A DNA stretch of 64,000 nucleotides from RFSX01 sp964567435 (lineage in GTDB: Bacteria > Bacteroidota > Bacteroidia > Chitinophagales > Saprospiraceae). The notes under the pieces are model-generated. The model searched no databases, was not told the DNA's origin, and saw only the letters and a program-made list of their open reading frames with translations. The stretch is from contig CAZMMQ010000009.1 in NCBI GenBank assembly GCA_964567435.1, positions 24,943 through 88,942 of the forward strand, given 5' to 3'. Of the stretch, positions 1 through 9,600 are shown piece by piece (position 1 is the stretch's first letter; each line of letters starts with the position of its first letter). Made by a program: the position numbers and the translations under genes.

Positions 1-1
1 C

Positions 2-670
2 GATAATTCAGTAATAGCCAATTCAAAATCTTCTGTCATAAGCAAGAAGAAACCAATCTCATTAGATTTTGATGATACATTATTAGAAGGTGGTCAGGTA
101 GAGACTATAGAAATGATTATAAATGAATCTATAGAAGGCGTTCAATTCGCATTATCCGTTGAGGATGCAACGATAGTGGGCATTTCTGGTGAAAATATAA
201 CACCTCAAAACTTCAACATTCAAGGCAATCAGATTAGTGTAAGTATAAATGACATTAAGTCGATCAACTTTGGCTTTGAGCTCATTATAATACCGACAAC
301 ACCGGGACTTGCGTCTGATAAGATTACTTTACAATCTGAAAGTATAGAGAATGAGGCATACATAGGAGAGGCTTTAGAATACAGAGAAATAGTCTTCAAT
401 TCGAATAATAAAGGTTTTGAAGTCTATCAGAATCAACCAAATCCATTCAAAAATATCACAAGAATTAATTACTTACTTCCTAGCTCAGGTGAGGTAATAT
501 TCAATATTGTGAATATTAATGGTCAATTGATGGAGAGCAAAACTCAAGATGGACACGAAGGGTTAAATACAATAATCATCGATAATGATGATTTACCAGA
601 TGGGATTATGTATTACAAAATAGACTATAATGGTCATCAGAGCATTCATAAAATGATAAAGACTAAATAG
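2..670 (+). CDS. Partial T9SS type A cargo protein (C-terminal part)
   Basis: The frame is open from base 2, so the gene begins outside the window and only about 222 C-terminal residues are seen. The last ~85 residues form a T9SS type A sorting domain, with the typical QNQPNPFKNITRINY entry and an end rich in Tyr and Lys. Before it lies a beta-rich region containing an EAYIGEALE stretch that matches equivalent stretches in the 1716- and 1419-residue proteins of this window (42354-47504 and 52776-57035). The first residues, DNSVIAN, resemble the sequence just after the KIGDVDN motif that follows the dockerin-like repeats in those proteins. I infer that it is a third paralog, exported through the outer membrane and anchored or released at the surface. 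The ligand or substrate is unknown. Confidence 0.85.
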   Translation, partial: DNSVIANSKSSVISKKKPISLDFDDTLLEGGQVETIEMIINESIEGVQFALSVEDATIVGISGENITPQNFNIQGNQISVSINDIKSINFGFELIIIPTTPGLASDKITLQSESIENEAYIGEALEYREIVFNSNNKGFEVYQNQPNPFKNITRINYLLPSSGEVIFNIVNINGQLMESKTQDGHEGLNTIIIDNDDLPDGIMYYKIDYNGHQSIHKMIKTK

Positions 671-684
671 ATAAATACTAAAAT

Positions 685-782
685 AGTACTCAGACCATTA
701 GCGAGATTGAGTTTATATTAGTAGCTACTGAGTACTTTTTTCGTCCCAAAGACCGGTCAAAAGTGACTGGTCCTTTTTTTTT
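685..782 (+). terminator. Tandem hairpins ending the cargo gene
   Basis: A near-perfect stem (751-759 with 764-772, one G-T wobble) is followed by nine T residues, a standard Rho-independent terminator. Just upstream, 685-693 pairs with 728-736 around a long loop and is followed by six T residues, so two terminator-like structures stand in series. Confidence 0.75.
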
Positions 783-873
783 AGATATATACAGATACAA
801 TTAAGTGTTAAAGTGGAATTCTATAACTTATATTAGATGTTATAGTCAAGTAGCTAATAAATAATGCTAGAAT

Positions 874-1062
874 ATGCCTAAAAAGATGAAGAAAAAAGGA
901 GAACCTTCTGTACATGAGGACCTTAAAGGATTTGATATCAAGGTGAATGCATTCGGTGAAATGCAAACAAATTTTGAGGTCGACACTATAAATGAATTCC
1001 TCAATGACAATGTCGAGGATAAAAAGCTAGTCAACACATCTGACTCCGCTGAAGAAGAATAA
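874..1062 (+). CDS. Small hypothetical protein, 62 residues
   Basis: This short reading frame starts at ATG and encodes a hydrophilic protein with a Lys-rich start (MPKKMKKKGEP) and an acidic end (SDSAEEE). It has no signal peptide, membrane segment or cysteine, so it should be cytoplasmic. It lies between the terminator of the preceding cargo gene and the giant adhesin gene, 66 bases upstream of the latter on the same strand. I do not recognise a family. The ordered basic-to-acidic composition and the sensible start support a real gene, but an artefact cannot be excluded. A role linked to the adhesin operon would be speculation. Confidence 0.5.
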   Translation: MPKKMKKKGEPSVHEDLKGFDIKVNAFGEMQTNFEVDTINEFLNDNVEDKKLVNTSDSAEEE

Positions 1063-1128
1063 TGACGAAATAACCACTTAATGGTATAGTTTTAGCACAT
1101 TTAAATCTACATTTTCGTTATCTAATCT

Positions 1129-4100
1129 GTGAACCGATACTGCACATATCTGGTATTAGTGCTGTTGCTATGCACATTCCTGCCTCAATTGGTGATGGCA
1201 AATGGTCAAGATACCATACCCCCTGTATTTACTACACTTCCTGTCGATATGACTATTTCTTGTGAAGATGAGGTGACTACACCTTTCAGAGGCTGGTTCT
1301 CAATGGTGGCAGGTGCAGTCGCTGATAATGGAGAAGCCAATATTTTTACCACTATTCCGCTAGATGCTGCTCTGGATAGCTTGACAATTATTCAAGATGA
1401 GGGATGCAATGGGCCTAATGAGTTGATTGTAGAGTTTTTTGCTATAGACAGTTGTGGTAATAGAACTGAAGAAAATGCGTCCGCCAACTTTATCTTAGTA
1501 GATAATATTCCTCCCACTATTATATCTAATGTGCAGGAGATCACCGTGCCATGTGACTCTAGCACTATTAATACACTTCAAAACTGGCTAGATGAGACTG
1601 GTAATGCGATTATAGAAGATAACTGTAGTGATTCTATATCTCTTATAAATTATACATGGGAAGACAGTGCTGGAAACCAAGGTGTTGGCAATGATAGTAT
1701 GCTCACAACTATCATGGTGTCTCGATCGGAATGTATCTGGTCTGTGACAGTCAATTTTGTCATTGAGGATGGCTGTGGAAATATTAATAGTACAGAAGGC
1801 ATATTTAATATAAGCGAGGATCTCACTCCTCCAATAATCAGTTTCATTCCTCCTGATACTACTCTTCTCTGTAACGAAGTTATTCCGGATACAATTCCAA
1901 CATTTATAGATGGTTGTGATGGTCTGATTACAACTATAATACAAAGTGATAGCACCAATAGATCTACAGATACACTAGCCTGTGAGTATTATAATTACGA
2001 GATATTCAGGGCCTGGTCTGCTTCAGACAGATGTGGAAATACAGTAGACACAACTCAAGTCATTTCCATACGAGATACTTTAGCTCCTCGCATTCAAGGA
2101 ACTGCTACAATAGCTGTCGATTGTGATGACAACTTAGATGATATTGACTTATTTATCACTACATCTGACAATTGCTCTTCAGTAATATCCAGTGCCGTCG
2201 ATTCCGTTATATTTAATTCTTCCTGTCAAAATCAAATACGACGGCAATGGATAGCCGAGGATGTTTGTGGAAATGTTGATTCATTTATTCAGACTATTCA
2301 AGTACAGGATTTTACAGGCCCAGAGTTTTTAGTCTTTCCTCGCGACACTTTAATTTCATGTGAAAATTTAAATTTTTCAGAACTTTTTGACAATTGGGTT
2401 TCAAACTTAGGAGGAGCAGTTGTTGCAGATAATTGCAGTGATTTCCAAGTCATTGGTCTACCTCCAAGAGCCTACAGAGATACAACAGATATTTTGGATA
2501 CCAATACTCCAGTATTAGACAGAATAGACTGTAGCAACATCTTTGGTCCTATTTTTACTCAGCAAGTTAGCTTTGTCGCTTTTGACAGATGTAATAATAT
2601 TACCCAACGAGAAGCTCTTTTTTCTATCACAGATCCTATTCCTCCTGTTGTTACCGATTGTCCAACTGATATGGAAATCAATTTGGATAACAATCAATGT
2701 CTAACTTCCTTTAGTACTATTATTCCTCAATTTACAGATAATTGCTTGTCAGAATCAGACGCAAGATGGCGATTGACTGTTAATAATAATTTGGTAACAA
2801 ATGTTGCACAAGAGGGTTTGCCTTTATTGCTTGAAGTAGGGACTAATCAACTAGAATTTTTTATTTCTGACTGTGGCGGCAATACGGCGACTTGCACCTA
2901 CAATGTATCTGTACTAGATGGTAGCCCTCCCACTTTTGATTGCCCTGAAGATAAAATTATCTTTGTAGCAGAAGATCATTGTGTCGTTGAATTTTTCCCA
3001 CTTGGAATATCAAATTTTAGTGATAATTGTCCTATACCAACTACGTTCCAGCAGACAAGACCTAGTGGCCTTGGTCTATTATCTTATACATTTAACGCCG
3101 TTGAAGAAATATATCAAGCATCAGACTTCATAATAAATTTTGAGAATTTAATGCTGCCAGATAATGTGTCTAACATTGAGTTATTTATTGAATTCTTCTT
3201 AGAACTTGATTCTGATAGTGAAATTATAGTAAGAGATGAGCAAGGAGACATCTTAGAAGTTTTCACCCAAGGTGACTGTACCGTTAGAAATACGACACTA
3301 AACATCTCTGCAGAAGATATTAGAGTTTGGGCTCAAGATGGCACCGTCACTTTTATTATTATTAATCGGTCTAACAATGGCAATGGAACCCAACCTTGCG
3401 AACCGACCAATATAATGACAACTCAGGGTACAGATGGAACATCCTTCATGAGATTGAGTCTGAGTTATACCAATATTAATCCAGAATTATTATTGACAAA
3501 TGAGGAATTGGACTCCTCTTTTAATATTACTGGTAGAACTTTATTGGAACCTGGCAATTATACGCTTGAGTATACCTTGTCTGATGATTCTATGAATGAA
3601 AGTAGTTGCATCCAGAACATTAGCATCCAAGATACAATTGTACCAAATCTTACTTGTCAAGATATTAGTATTACTGTCACTCCGGACATGCATGAAAATA
3701 TACCTATATCAGAAAACATGCTGGGTTTCCAAACTTTTGATAATTGTGAGTTAGATACTATGAACTTCTCACCTCGTGAAATAAGTTGTAGCGAAACTGG
3801 TAATGCCATCTCATTTGAAGTCATGGTTTCTGATATTCACGGAAATCGAACAAGTTGTCAGCAAGATATTATTATTGAAATGGAACCATTATCACCTACA
3901 TTTCAGAGTGGTCTTTGCTTTGCTGACACACTCAAGCTCTTTTCTAATATAGAATCAAATCTTGGGCTTACAATTGAATGGCAAGGACCAAATGGTTTTA
4001 CTTCAAACCAAGTGGATCCTATCATTCCTAATATTAACGCAAATTTTAGTGGTGACTATGTTTTGACTGCCACCACTCAAAGAGGTTGTCAATTTGTAGG

Positions 4101-6966
4101 TTACATCAATATAGATGTGAGTGAGTTCGATAGTCCTGATATATTTACAACAAGTCCGTCCACTTGCCTTGGAACAGAAATTTTATTAAATACAAATAGT
4201 TTCACCGAAATAGTAGAGTACTTTTGGTTCGAAGGCATATCACCTAACGGCACACTTATAGGTCAAACGGCTGGCCCAAGTTTTGCTTTGACACCTATTG
4301 CAGGGAATCATTTTTATTATGTAGAAGTAAGTGGAAACGATTGCAATTCTAATCCATCTAACACTCTTGAGATATTTGTAGCTGAGCCTCCTGTCGCTGC
4401 ATTCGAAAACCCATTCATAACGATTTGCGAAGGTAATGACCTAGAGTTTACTGCCACCAATCAAAATCCAAATCTGTCCTATGAATGGATTGGTCCCAAT
4501 AATTTTTTATCCACAGAAGTAAATCCACCTATTGTAGAAAATGTAAGCAGAGATAATCAGGGCACCTACTCCCTCACAATTGCAGATGGTGATTGCGTAT
4601 CTAATACCGCAACTGCGGAAGTGATCATTATAAGCAAGCCTGAGCGACCAATCATAAGTGGTGAGGCTGTATTCTGTGAAGGTCAAAGTGCCGTATTGAC
4701 TGTCCCAAACATTACAAATGGCAATAGGTATTTGTGGTTTAATAATGGAGAATTATTTAGCTCCGTTAGCACTAATACTTTACTTATACCAGCTATCAAT
4801 CAAACACAATCTGGAAATTGGACCGTGGTAGCAGAAGTAGGTATATGTACGACGGACACATCAGATGTCTTTATTGTAAATGTAGATGCCAATCTTAATA
4901 TAGGTGCTACAAATGATGGTCCTCATTGCGAGGGAGATAGTGTATTGCTAACCGCCTCTTTTATACCAGATGCCTCATACAGGTGGGAAGATCCCAATGG
5001 ATTAATAATAGAAGGTAGAATTATTAGTACCTTGGCAATAGAAGGCACCTATTCTGTAACTGTTACGACTCTTTCTAATTGCCAAGCAACAACCAATACT
5101 AATGTAAGCGTAGGCCAACGACCTTCTATCACAGCTGTAAGCAACACATCACTCCCATGCATGAATGGACAAATGCCAGTTACCTTGGTCCCAACAGTAT
5201 TCCCTCCTGGAAATTACACCTATGCTTGGACGGGGCCAAATAGTTTTACCTCTTCTGTAGAAATGCCGGTCATTAACAATGTAGACGAATCTAACAATGG
5301 AATCTATACCCTCATTGTATCACAAGGTACTTGTGCATCAGAACCATTAAGCACAACAATAAACATTACTGACATGCCTGATCAACCGATCATTGATAGT
5401 GATACAGATTTTTGTACAAATGACGAAGTCATACTTGTTATTACCAATCCTACAAGTGGCTCAAACACAATTTGGCAATGGACAACACCTCAAGGCCTTA
5501 TTACAACCAATGAACCTCAATTTGTAATACCTTCCTTTAATTCTGATAATGCTGGACAATATGCTGTTGTCCAAACAAGAAATAACTGTAGCTCCGAACC
5601 TTCCGAAATTATTTCCATTGAAATCAGAACAGAGCAGATTGTTCCTCTTATCCAATCAATACCAAATATATGTGAAGGAGAGGACTTAATTATAAATTCA
5701 ATCAGTGCTGATGGAGATCAATTCATATGGTTTACTCCAAGGGGAACAAGAGTCACCGATCTCCCTGAATTAGAAATAAATGATGCTTCATCATTGGATG
5801 CAGGATCATACAGTCTTAGCATCATTGAGGGAAACTGTATATCTGATACTTCTGAAACTGTGTCTCTCAATATCATTCCAATACCTAATCCAATTACCCT
5901 CCAATCGGAAGAAATCATCGTCTGTGCGGATGAGCAATCTAATCTGATAATCTGCATTTCTGAGTCCAATACAAATGCTAATCAAATACAATTAATTGAT
6001 GTCATTTCAGGAACAACTATTCAAGAAAGCAATGGTACATGCTTTGACATTTCATTCTTACTTAATGCAGGCAACAGAATTTTCCAACTTAGTCCTGTCA
6101 TTCAAATTGATGGTTGCTCTTCCCAAATAGTCGACACGCTTAGCTTAGAGATCTTTGACATTCCTGACACGGCTGCTGAATTATTCGATGACCAAATATA
6201 TGTTTGCAATAGTGACTTCATTTCTATTACTGCTGATATATTCCCATCAGATGTCATGGTTGAATGGAGAACTGCTGATCCAGATATAAACATATTCGGA
6301 TCTAGCACTGAGGAAGTCTCATTAAGCAATTTAAATATAGGCAGCAACCTTGTTTTCCTGAGTAGTAGTAATGGGCAGTGTGAAAACTTTTTTACAGATA
6401 CTATTGACGTAATTTTGCTTTCAGATATAGAAGCCAATGATGACATTCTCGCTGTAGATTTCGAATCAGATATTGTTGTGGATGTAATAGGAAATGATAT
6501 TTTTAATGACGATGTTTTCATCTCTATCACCACAGAACCTGAATCTGGTGAAGCTGTAGCAGAAAATGATCAGATCATTTTTAGTCCTCCTAATAATTTT
6601 ATTGGAGAAATAAGGGTGGGCTATGAGTTATGTTATTCTGAATGCACTCAGATTTGCAGTAGAGCCGATCTCATTCTTGACATAGGCCAGAACGCGGAAT
6701 GTTTTGTAGGCAATGTCATTACTCCAAATGGCGATAGTTATAATGATGCATTAATGGTTCCTTGTTTACAGAGTAACAATTTTCCTCAAAATTCTTTGAC
6801 TATTTTCAATCAATGGGGTGACGAAGTATATAGCGCTTCTCCTTACAACAATGACTGGGAGGGCACACTTAACGGAAATAGACTACCTGCTTCAACATAT
6901 TATTACATCCTAGATCTTGGAGATGGATCTCGACCTATTCAAGGATTTATAGTATTAGAATTATGA
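1129..6966 (+). CDS. Giant HYR/Ig-like surface protein with T9SS type B C-terminal domain
   Basis: This 1945-residue secreted protein starts at GTG, chosen because a clear signal peptide follows (hydrophobic residues 6-24, end near VMANG). Residues ~30-880 hold tandem HYR-like beta domains with recurring Asp-Asn-Cys and CGN motifs and many paired cysteines. Residues ~640-780 contain an inserted beta-sandwich-like segment. Residues ~900-1760 are PKD/Ig-like repeats with Gly-Pro-Asn and SG.Y.v motifs. Residues ~1765-1855 look cadherin-like (NDDILAVD, IGNDIFND). Residues ~1858-1945 are the gliding-motility-associated type B sorting domain (NVITPNGDSYND, then FNQWGDEVY). It should be exported by T9SS and act as an adhesin or gliding-related surface fibre. 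The next gene, PorP/SprF, overlaps its stop by four bases, which suggests translational coupling. Confidence 0.9.
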   Translation: MNRYCTYLVLVLLLCTFLPQLVMANGQDTIPPVFTTLPVDMTISCEDEVTTPFRGWFSMVAGAVADNGEANIFTTIPLDAALDSLTIIQDEGCNGPNELIVEFFAIDSCGNRTEENASANFILVDNIPPTIISNVQEITVPCDSSTINTLQNWLDETGNAIIEDNCSDSISLINYTWEDSAGNQGVGNDSMLTTIMVSRSECIWSVTVNFVIEDGCGNINSTEGIFNISEDLTPPIISFIPPDTTLLCNEVIPDTIPTFIDGCDGLITTIIQSDSTNRSTDTLACEYYNYEIFRAWSASDRCGNTVDTTQVISIRDTLAPRIQGTATIAVDCDDNLDDIDLFITTSDNCSSVISSAVDSVIFNSSCQNQIRRQWIAEDVCGNVDSFIQTIQVQDFTGPEFLVFPRDTLISCENLNFSELFDNWVSNLGGAVVADNCSDFQVIGLPPRAYRDTTDILDTNTPVLDRIDCSNIFGPIFTQQVSFVAFDRCNNITQREALFSITDPIPPVVTDCPTDMEINLDNNQCLTSFSTIIPQFTDNCLSESDARWRLTVNNNLVTNVAQEGLPLLLEVGTNQLEFFISDCGGNTATCTYNVSVLDGSPPTFDCPEDKIIFVAEDHCVVEFFPLGISNFSDNCPIPTTFQQTRPSGLGLLSYTFNAVEEIYQASDFIINFENLMLPDNVSNIELFIEFFLELDSDSEIIVRDEQGDILEVFTQGDCTVRNTTLNISAEDIRVWAQDGTVTFIIINRSNNGNGTQPCEPTNIMTTQGTDGTSFMRLSLSYTNINPELLLTNEELDSSFNITGRTLLEPGNYTLEYTLSDDSMNESSCIQNISIQDTIVPNLTCQDISITVTPDMHENIPISENMLGFQTFDNCELDTMNFSPREISCSETGNAISFEVMVSDIHGNRTSCQQDIIIEMEPLSPTFQSGLCFADTLKLFSNIESNLGLTIEWQGPNGFTSNQVDPIIPNINANFSGDYVLTATTQRGCQFVGYINIDVSEFDSPDIFTTSPSTCLGTEILLNTNSFTEIVEYFWFEGISPNGTLIGQTAGPSFALTPIAGNHFYYVEVSGNDCNSNPSNTLEIFVAEPPVAAFENPFITICEGNDLEFTATNQNPNLSYEWIGPNNFLSTEVNPPIVENVSRDNQGTYSLTIADGDCVSNTATAEVIIISKPERPIISGEAVFCEGQSAVLTVPNITNGNRYLWFNNGELFSSVSTNTLLIPAINQTQSGNWTVVAEVGICTTDTSDVFIVNVDANLNIGATNDGPHCEGDSVLLTASFIPDASYRWEDPNGLIIEGRIISTLAIEGTYSVTVTTLSNCQATTNTNVSVGQRPSITAVSNTSLPCMNGQMPVTLVPTVFPPGNYTYAWTGPNSFTSSVEMPVINNVDESNNGIYTLIVSQGTCASEPLSTTINITDMPDQPIIDSDTDFCTNDEVILVITNPTSGSNTIWQWTTPQGLITTNEPQFVIPSFNSDNAGQYAVVQTRNNCSSEPSEIISIEIRTEQIVPLIQSIPNICEGEDLIINSISADGDQFIWFTPRGTRVTDLPELEINDASSLDAGSYSLSIIEGNCISDTSETVSLNIIPIPNPITLQSEEIIVCADEQSNLIICISESNTNANQIQLIDVISGTTIQESNGTCFDISFLLNAGNRIFQLSPVIQIDGCSSQIVDTLSLEIFDIPDTAAELFDDQIYVCNSDFISITADIFPSDVMVEWRTADPDINIFGSSTEEVSLSNLNIGSNLVFLSSSNGQCENFFTDTIDVILLSDIEANDDILAVDFESDIVVDVIGNDIFNDDVFISITTEPESGEAVAENDQIIFSPPNNFIGEIRVGYELCYSECTQICSRADLILDIGQNAECFVGNVITPNGDSYNDALMVPCLQSNNFPQNSLTIFNQWGDEVYSASPYNNDWEGTLNGNRLPASTYYYILDLGDGSRPIQGFIVLEL

Positions 6967-7913
6967 TGAAGTGGACATATATATTAGTCATAATTCTTGG
7001 ATTTTCTTTTCAAGGTGCAGCTCAGCAAGCTACACAATTTACACAATTTCAATATGCTAAAGCGTTCTATAATCCTGCTGATATTAGTGCAGATAAAGCA
7101 TTGTCAATTACCGGTAGAATCAGAGATCAATGGTCGAATTTAATAGGCGGCCCAGCAGCCCAAACAATTATGGCTGAACTACCAAGAATAAATCAAAATA
7201 TTGGTTTTGGATTGATTCTTAACAGAGAAACTATTGGCATACAAGAAAGGAATGATATTACAGGAATCTATTCTTACCATCTACAGCTCAGCAAAGCTGA
7301 GCTGAGCTTAGGTTTACAGTTCTCATATAGACAATTTGTAAATGATTTTACCAAAGAAGGCTTAATCGCTATTGATGGTTTTGAGCAGGATCCATCTATC
7401 GACCTCGTTAGATTCAATACAGGAATATTTAATGTTGGATTTGGTTTATCACTCAGAGGCGATAAATATTTTGTTGGGATAAGTGTCCCAAGAACCGTAC
7501 GGTCAGATATTGGATTATCTGAAGTAACAGGTTCTCAAGAAATCAGGCAGATTTATGGTTTAGCTGGCTTAGAATTAAATTTGAATCCATACTGGGATAT
7601 GCGGCCAGGGGTTTTATTTAAATACGCTGAAGGTGTCCCTTTTGATCTGGACTTGCAGAATAATTTCATATATGACAATCAAGTACATTTAGGTATAAAC
7701 TTAAGAACTGGTGGCACACAAAATTCAGTATTTGAATCTATTAGTTTTCTAATTGGATTTGAATTTACTCCATCCATCTTTGCTTCTCTATCTTATGATT
7801 TTACAGCTACACCAATTAGAGAATACGAAAATGGTAGTTTCGAACTCTTATTAAGATATACCGCCTTCAAAGACAAGTCTCCAAAATCTATTCAAAATCC
7901 AAGATATTATTAG
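6963..7913 (+). CDS. PorP/SprF family T9SS outer-membrane protein
   Basis: This 316-residue protein has a signal peptide ending near GAAQQ and then the hallmark start of the family: a TQFQYAKAFYNPA stretch, followed by alternating beta strands expected of an outer-membrane barrel. Its ATG overlaps the stop of the upstream type B adhesin (ATGA), so the two are probably translated together. Known members (PorP, SprF) are needed for secretion or surface attachment of specific T9SS cargo, and members encoded next to type B cargo are thought to serve that cargo. The OmpA-family gene follows after two bases. I infer that it anchors or exports the 1945-residue adhesin. It is probably not the core PorP of the general secretion machine, because no other T9SS genes are present. 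Confidence 0.88.
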   Translation: MMKWTYILVIILGFSFQGAAQQATQFTQFQYAKAFYNPADISADKALSITGRIRDQWSNLIGGPAAQTIMAELPRINQNIGFGLILNRETIGIQERNDITGIYSYHLQLSKAELSLGLQFSYRQFVNDFTKEGLIAIDGFEQDPSIDLVRFNTGIFNVGFGLSLRGDKYFVGISVPRTVRSDIGLSEVTGSQEIRQIYGLAGLELNLNPYWDMRPGVLFKYAEGVPFDLDLQNNFIYDNQVHLGINLRTGGTQNSVFESISFLIGFEFTPSIFASLSYDFTATPIREYENGSFELLLRYTAFKDKSPKSIQNPRYY

Positions 7914-7915
7914 TC

Positions 7916-9595
7916 ATGAGAATAATCATCTTGATATTAAGTCTGACGCTGAGTCTTGCTTCCTTATCGCAAGAGCTTGAGGATTGGTCTGAGTATATTG
8001 AAGTCTACAATCAGAAGGCAATCAATTCTGAGGGGACAGAATTTGGTACAGCTTATTGGAACGACAATGTCATATTTGTCAAAAGCAGGCCTAGGCAAAA
8101 GATCCTAGATAAAAAGACTAAGGAAACCTACTTTGATCTTTATATATCTGATGTTAATAAAATAAGCGCCTTAGTAAATAGTCAACCGATATCTACAGTA
8201 ATTAATTCTGAATATCACGAAGGTCCAGCAACCTTTTCACCCGACGGAAAGACAATTTACTTCACTAGAGTAGATTATGCTCAAGGGCAATTTAATATGA
8301 GTAAGGAAAAGGAAGTTCAATTAAAGATATTTGAATCCCAATTCCAAAACGGCAGCTGGACCGAACCCAAGCGATCATCATTTAACCAGGACCAAATTGC
8401 CAGCGCTCATCCAACAATAAGCGCTGATGAGTCCTATATTATTTTTGCAAGCGATCGACCTGAAGGGCATGGTAAGATGGACTTGTACATTACTTATAAT
8501 AAAAATGGCCAATGGTCCTCCCCTAGCAACTTAGGACTCGAAATCAATTCTGCTGGCAATGATTGGTTCCCATATATTTCCGAGAAAGGTCAACTTTTTT
8601 ATTCATCTGATGGGAAATCAGACAGTAGAGGTATCGATGTGTATATTTCAAGCAATCTTGGCGAACAATGGGTCACACCTACAAGGCTACCCTATCCTAT
8701 GAATACAAGGTATGATGACTTCGCATTAATTGTGGATGAGAAAGCAACTTCTGGATATTTTAGCAGCAACCGACCTACCGGTTTAGGAAAGGACGATATT
8801 TTTGGATTCAATTCATTGGTTTCTCTATTTACGTTGACTGCACATGATTATAATGAAGTGACACTCAATATAAAAGATGAAAATAGTGGCAACTCCCTGT
8901 CTAATGTTAATGTTACTTATAGTCCTATTACCGATGAGAAGATTTCTCAATTTGACAGAGACATATTCAGATTGCCAATCAACGAAAAAACTAAAAAAAT
9001 CCAAAGTGATGGAAATGGCCAAGCCTTCTTAACACTTTTTGAAGGCTATACACTTGTAGATATTAATTACCAAGGAAAAGAACCCTGGCAAATTATTCTA
9101 TCAAATCATGGAAATGAAAAAGCCATTGACGTCTTATTAAAAGATAAAATCACTCAATCGCCTTCTGAACCTAAAATTGTGTATATAGAAAAGGAAGTGC
9201 CAGCAGAAGTTATCAAAAATGTAAAAGTAGATGTTGGAGCAGTCATTGTTTTTGACAACATATACTATGATTATAATAGTGATGTTCTGACGACTGGCGC
9301 TAAAAGGGAATTGGATGTTCTAATAGATGTCATGAAAAATAATTCGAGTATTAAAATTCAATTAAGCGCTCACACTGACTCAAGAGGACAAGCTGACTAT
9401 AACATGGCCCTTTCAGAGCGCAGAGCCCAAAGTGCCAAGTCATACCTAATCTCCAAAGGTATTCCAGCCAATCAGATGGTTGCCGTTGGATATGGCGAAA
9501 ACCAATTAAGAAATCACTGTTCTGATGGTGTTGGATGTTCTGAAGCTGAACATATCTATAATCGTAGAACGGAGGTTAAAATTCTGCAAAAATAG
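7916..9595 (+). CDS. OmpA family protein with PD40 beta-propeller repeats (PorE-like)
   Basis: This 559-residue envelope protein has a signal peptide (residues 1-19). Propeller-type PD40 repeats occupy residues ~100-300; examples are FSPDGKTIYF, FASDRPEGHGKMDLY and YFSSNRPTGLGKDDIFGF. A carboxypeptidase-regulatory-like beta domain follows (~310-400), then an OmpA C-terminal domain (~440-559). That domain has the peptidoglycan-binding signature (HTDSRGQADYNMALSERRAQ) and a terminal RRTEVKI. It should bind the cell wall and hold the partner PorP/SprF and adhesin in the outer membrane. It resembles PorE in domain order but lacks other PorE-neighbour genes. It is the third gene of a tight operon. 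The following gene is convergent and only five bases away. Confidence 0.88.
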   Translation: MRIIILILSLTLSLASLSQELEDWSEYIEVYNQKAINSEGTEFGTAYWNDNVIFVKSRPRQKILDKKTKETYFDLYISDVNKISALVNSQPISTVINSEYHEGPATFSPDGKTIYFTRVDYAQGQFNMSKEKEVQLKIFESQFQNGSWTEPKRSSFNQDQIASAHPTISADESYIIFASDRPEGHGKMDLYITYNKNGQWSSPSNLGLEINSAGNDWFPYISEKGQLFYSSDGKSDSRGIDVYISSNLGEQWVTPTRLPYPMNTRYDDFALIVDEKATSGYFSSNRPTGLGKDDIFGFNSLVSLFTLTAHDYNEVTLNIKDENSGNSLSNVNVTYSPITDEKISQFDRDIFRLPINEKTKKIQSDGNGQAFLTLFEGYTLVDINYQGKEPWQIILSNHGNEKAIDVLLKDKITQSPSEPKIVYIEKEVPAEVIKNVKVDVGAVIVFDNIYYDYNSDVLTTGAKRELDVLIDVMKNNSSIKIQLSAHTDSRGQADYNMALSERRAQSAKSYLISKGIPANQMVAVGYGENQLRNHCSDGVGCSEAEHIYNRRTEVKILQK

Positions 9596-9600
9596 TTGAA

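Noticed and set aside
1588..6533. Minus-strand frames opposite the adhesin gene, and repeats within it
   Set aside because: The frames are antisense shadows. The repeats are degenerate protein domains (HYR and Ig-like), not a CRISPR array: no constant DNA repeat with unique spacers occurs.
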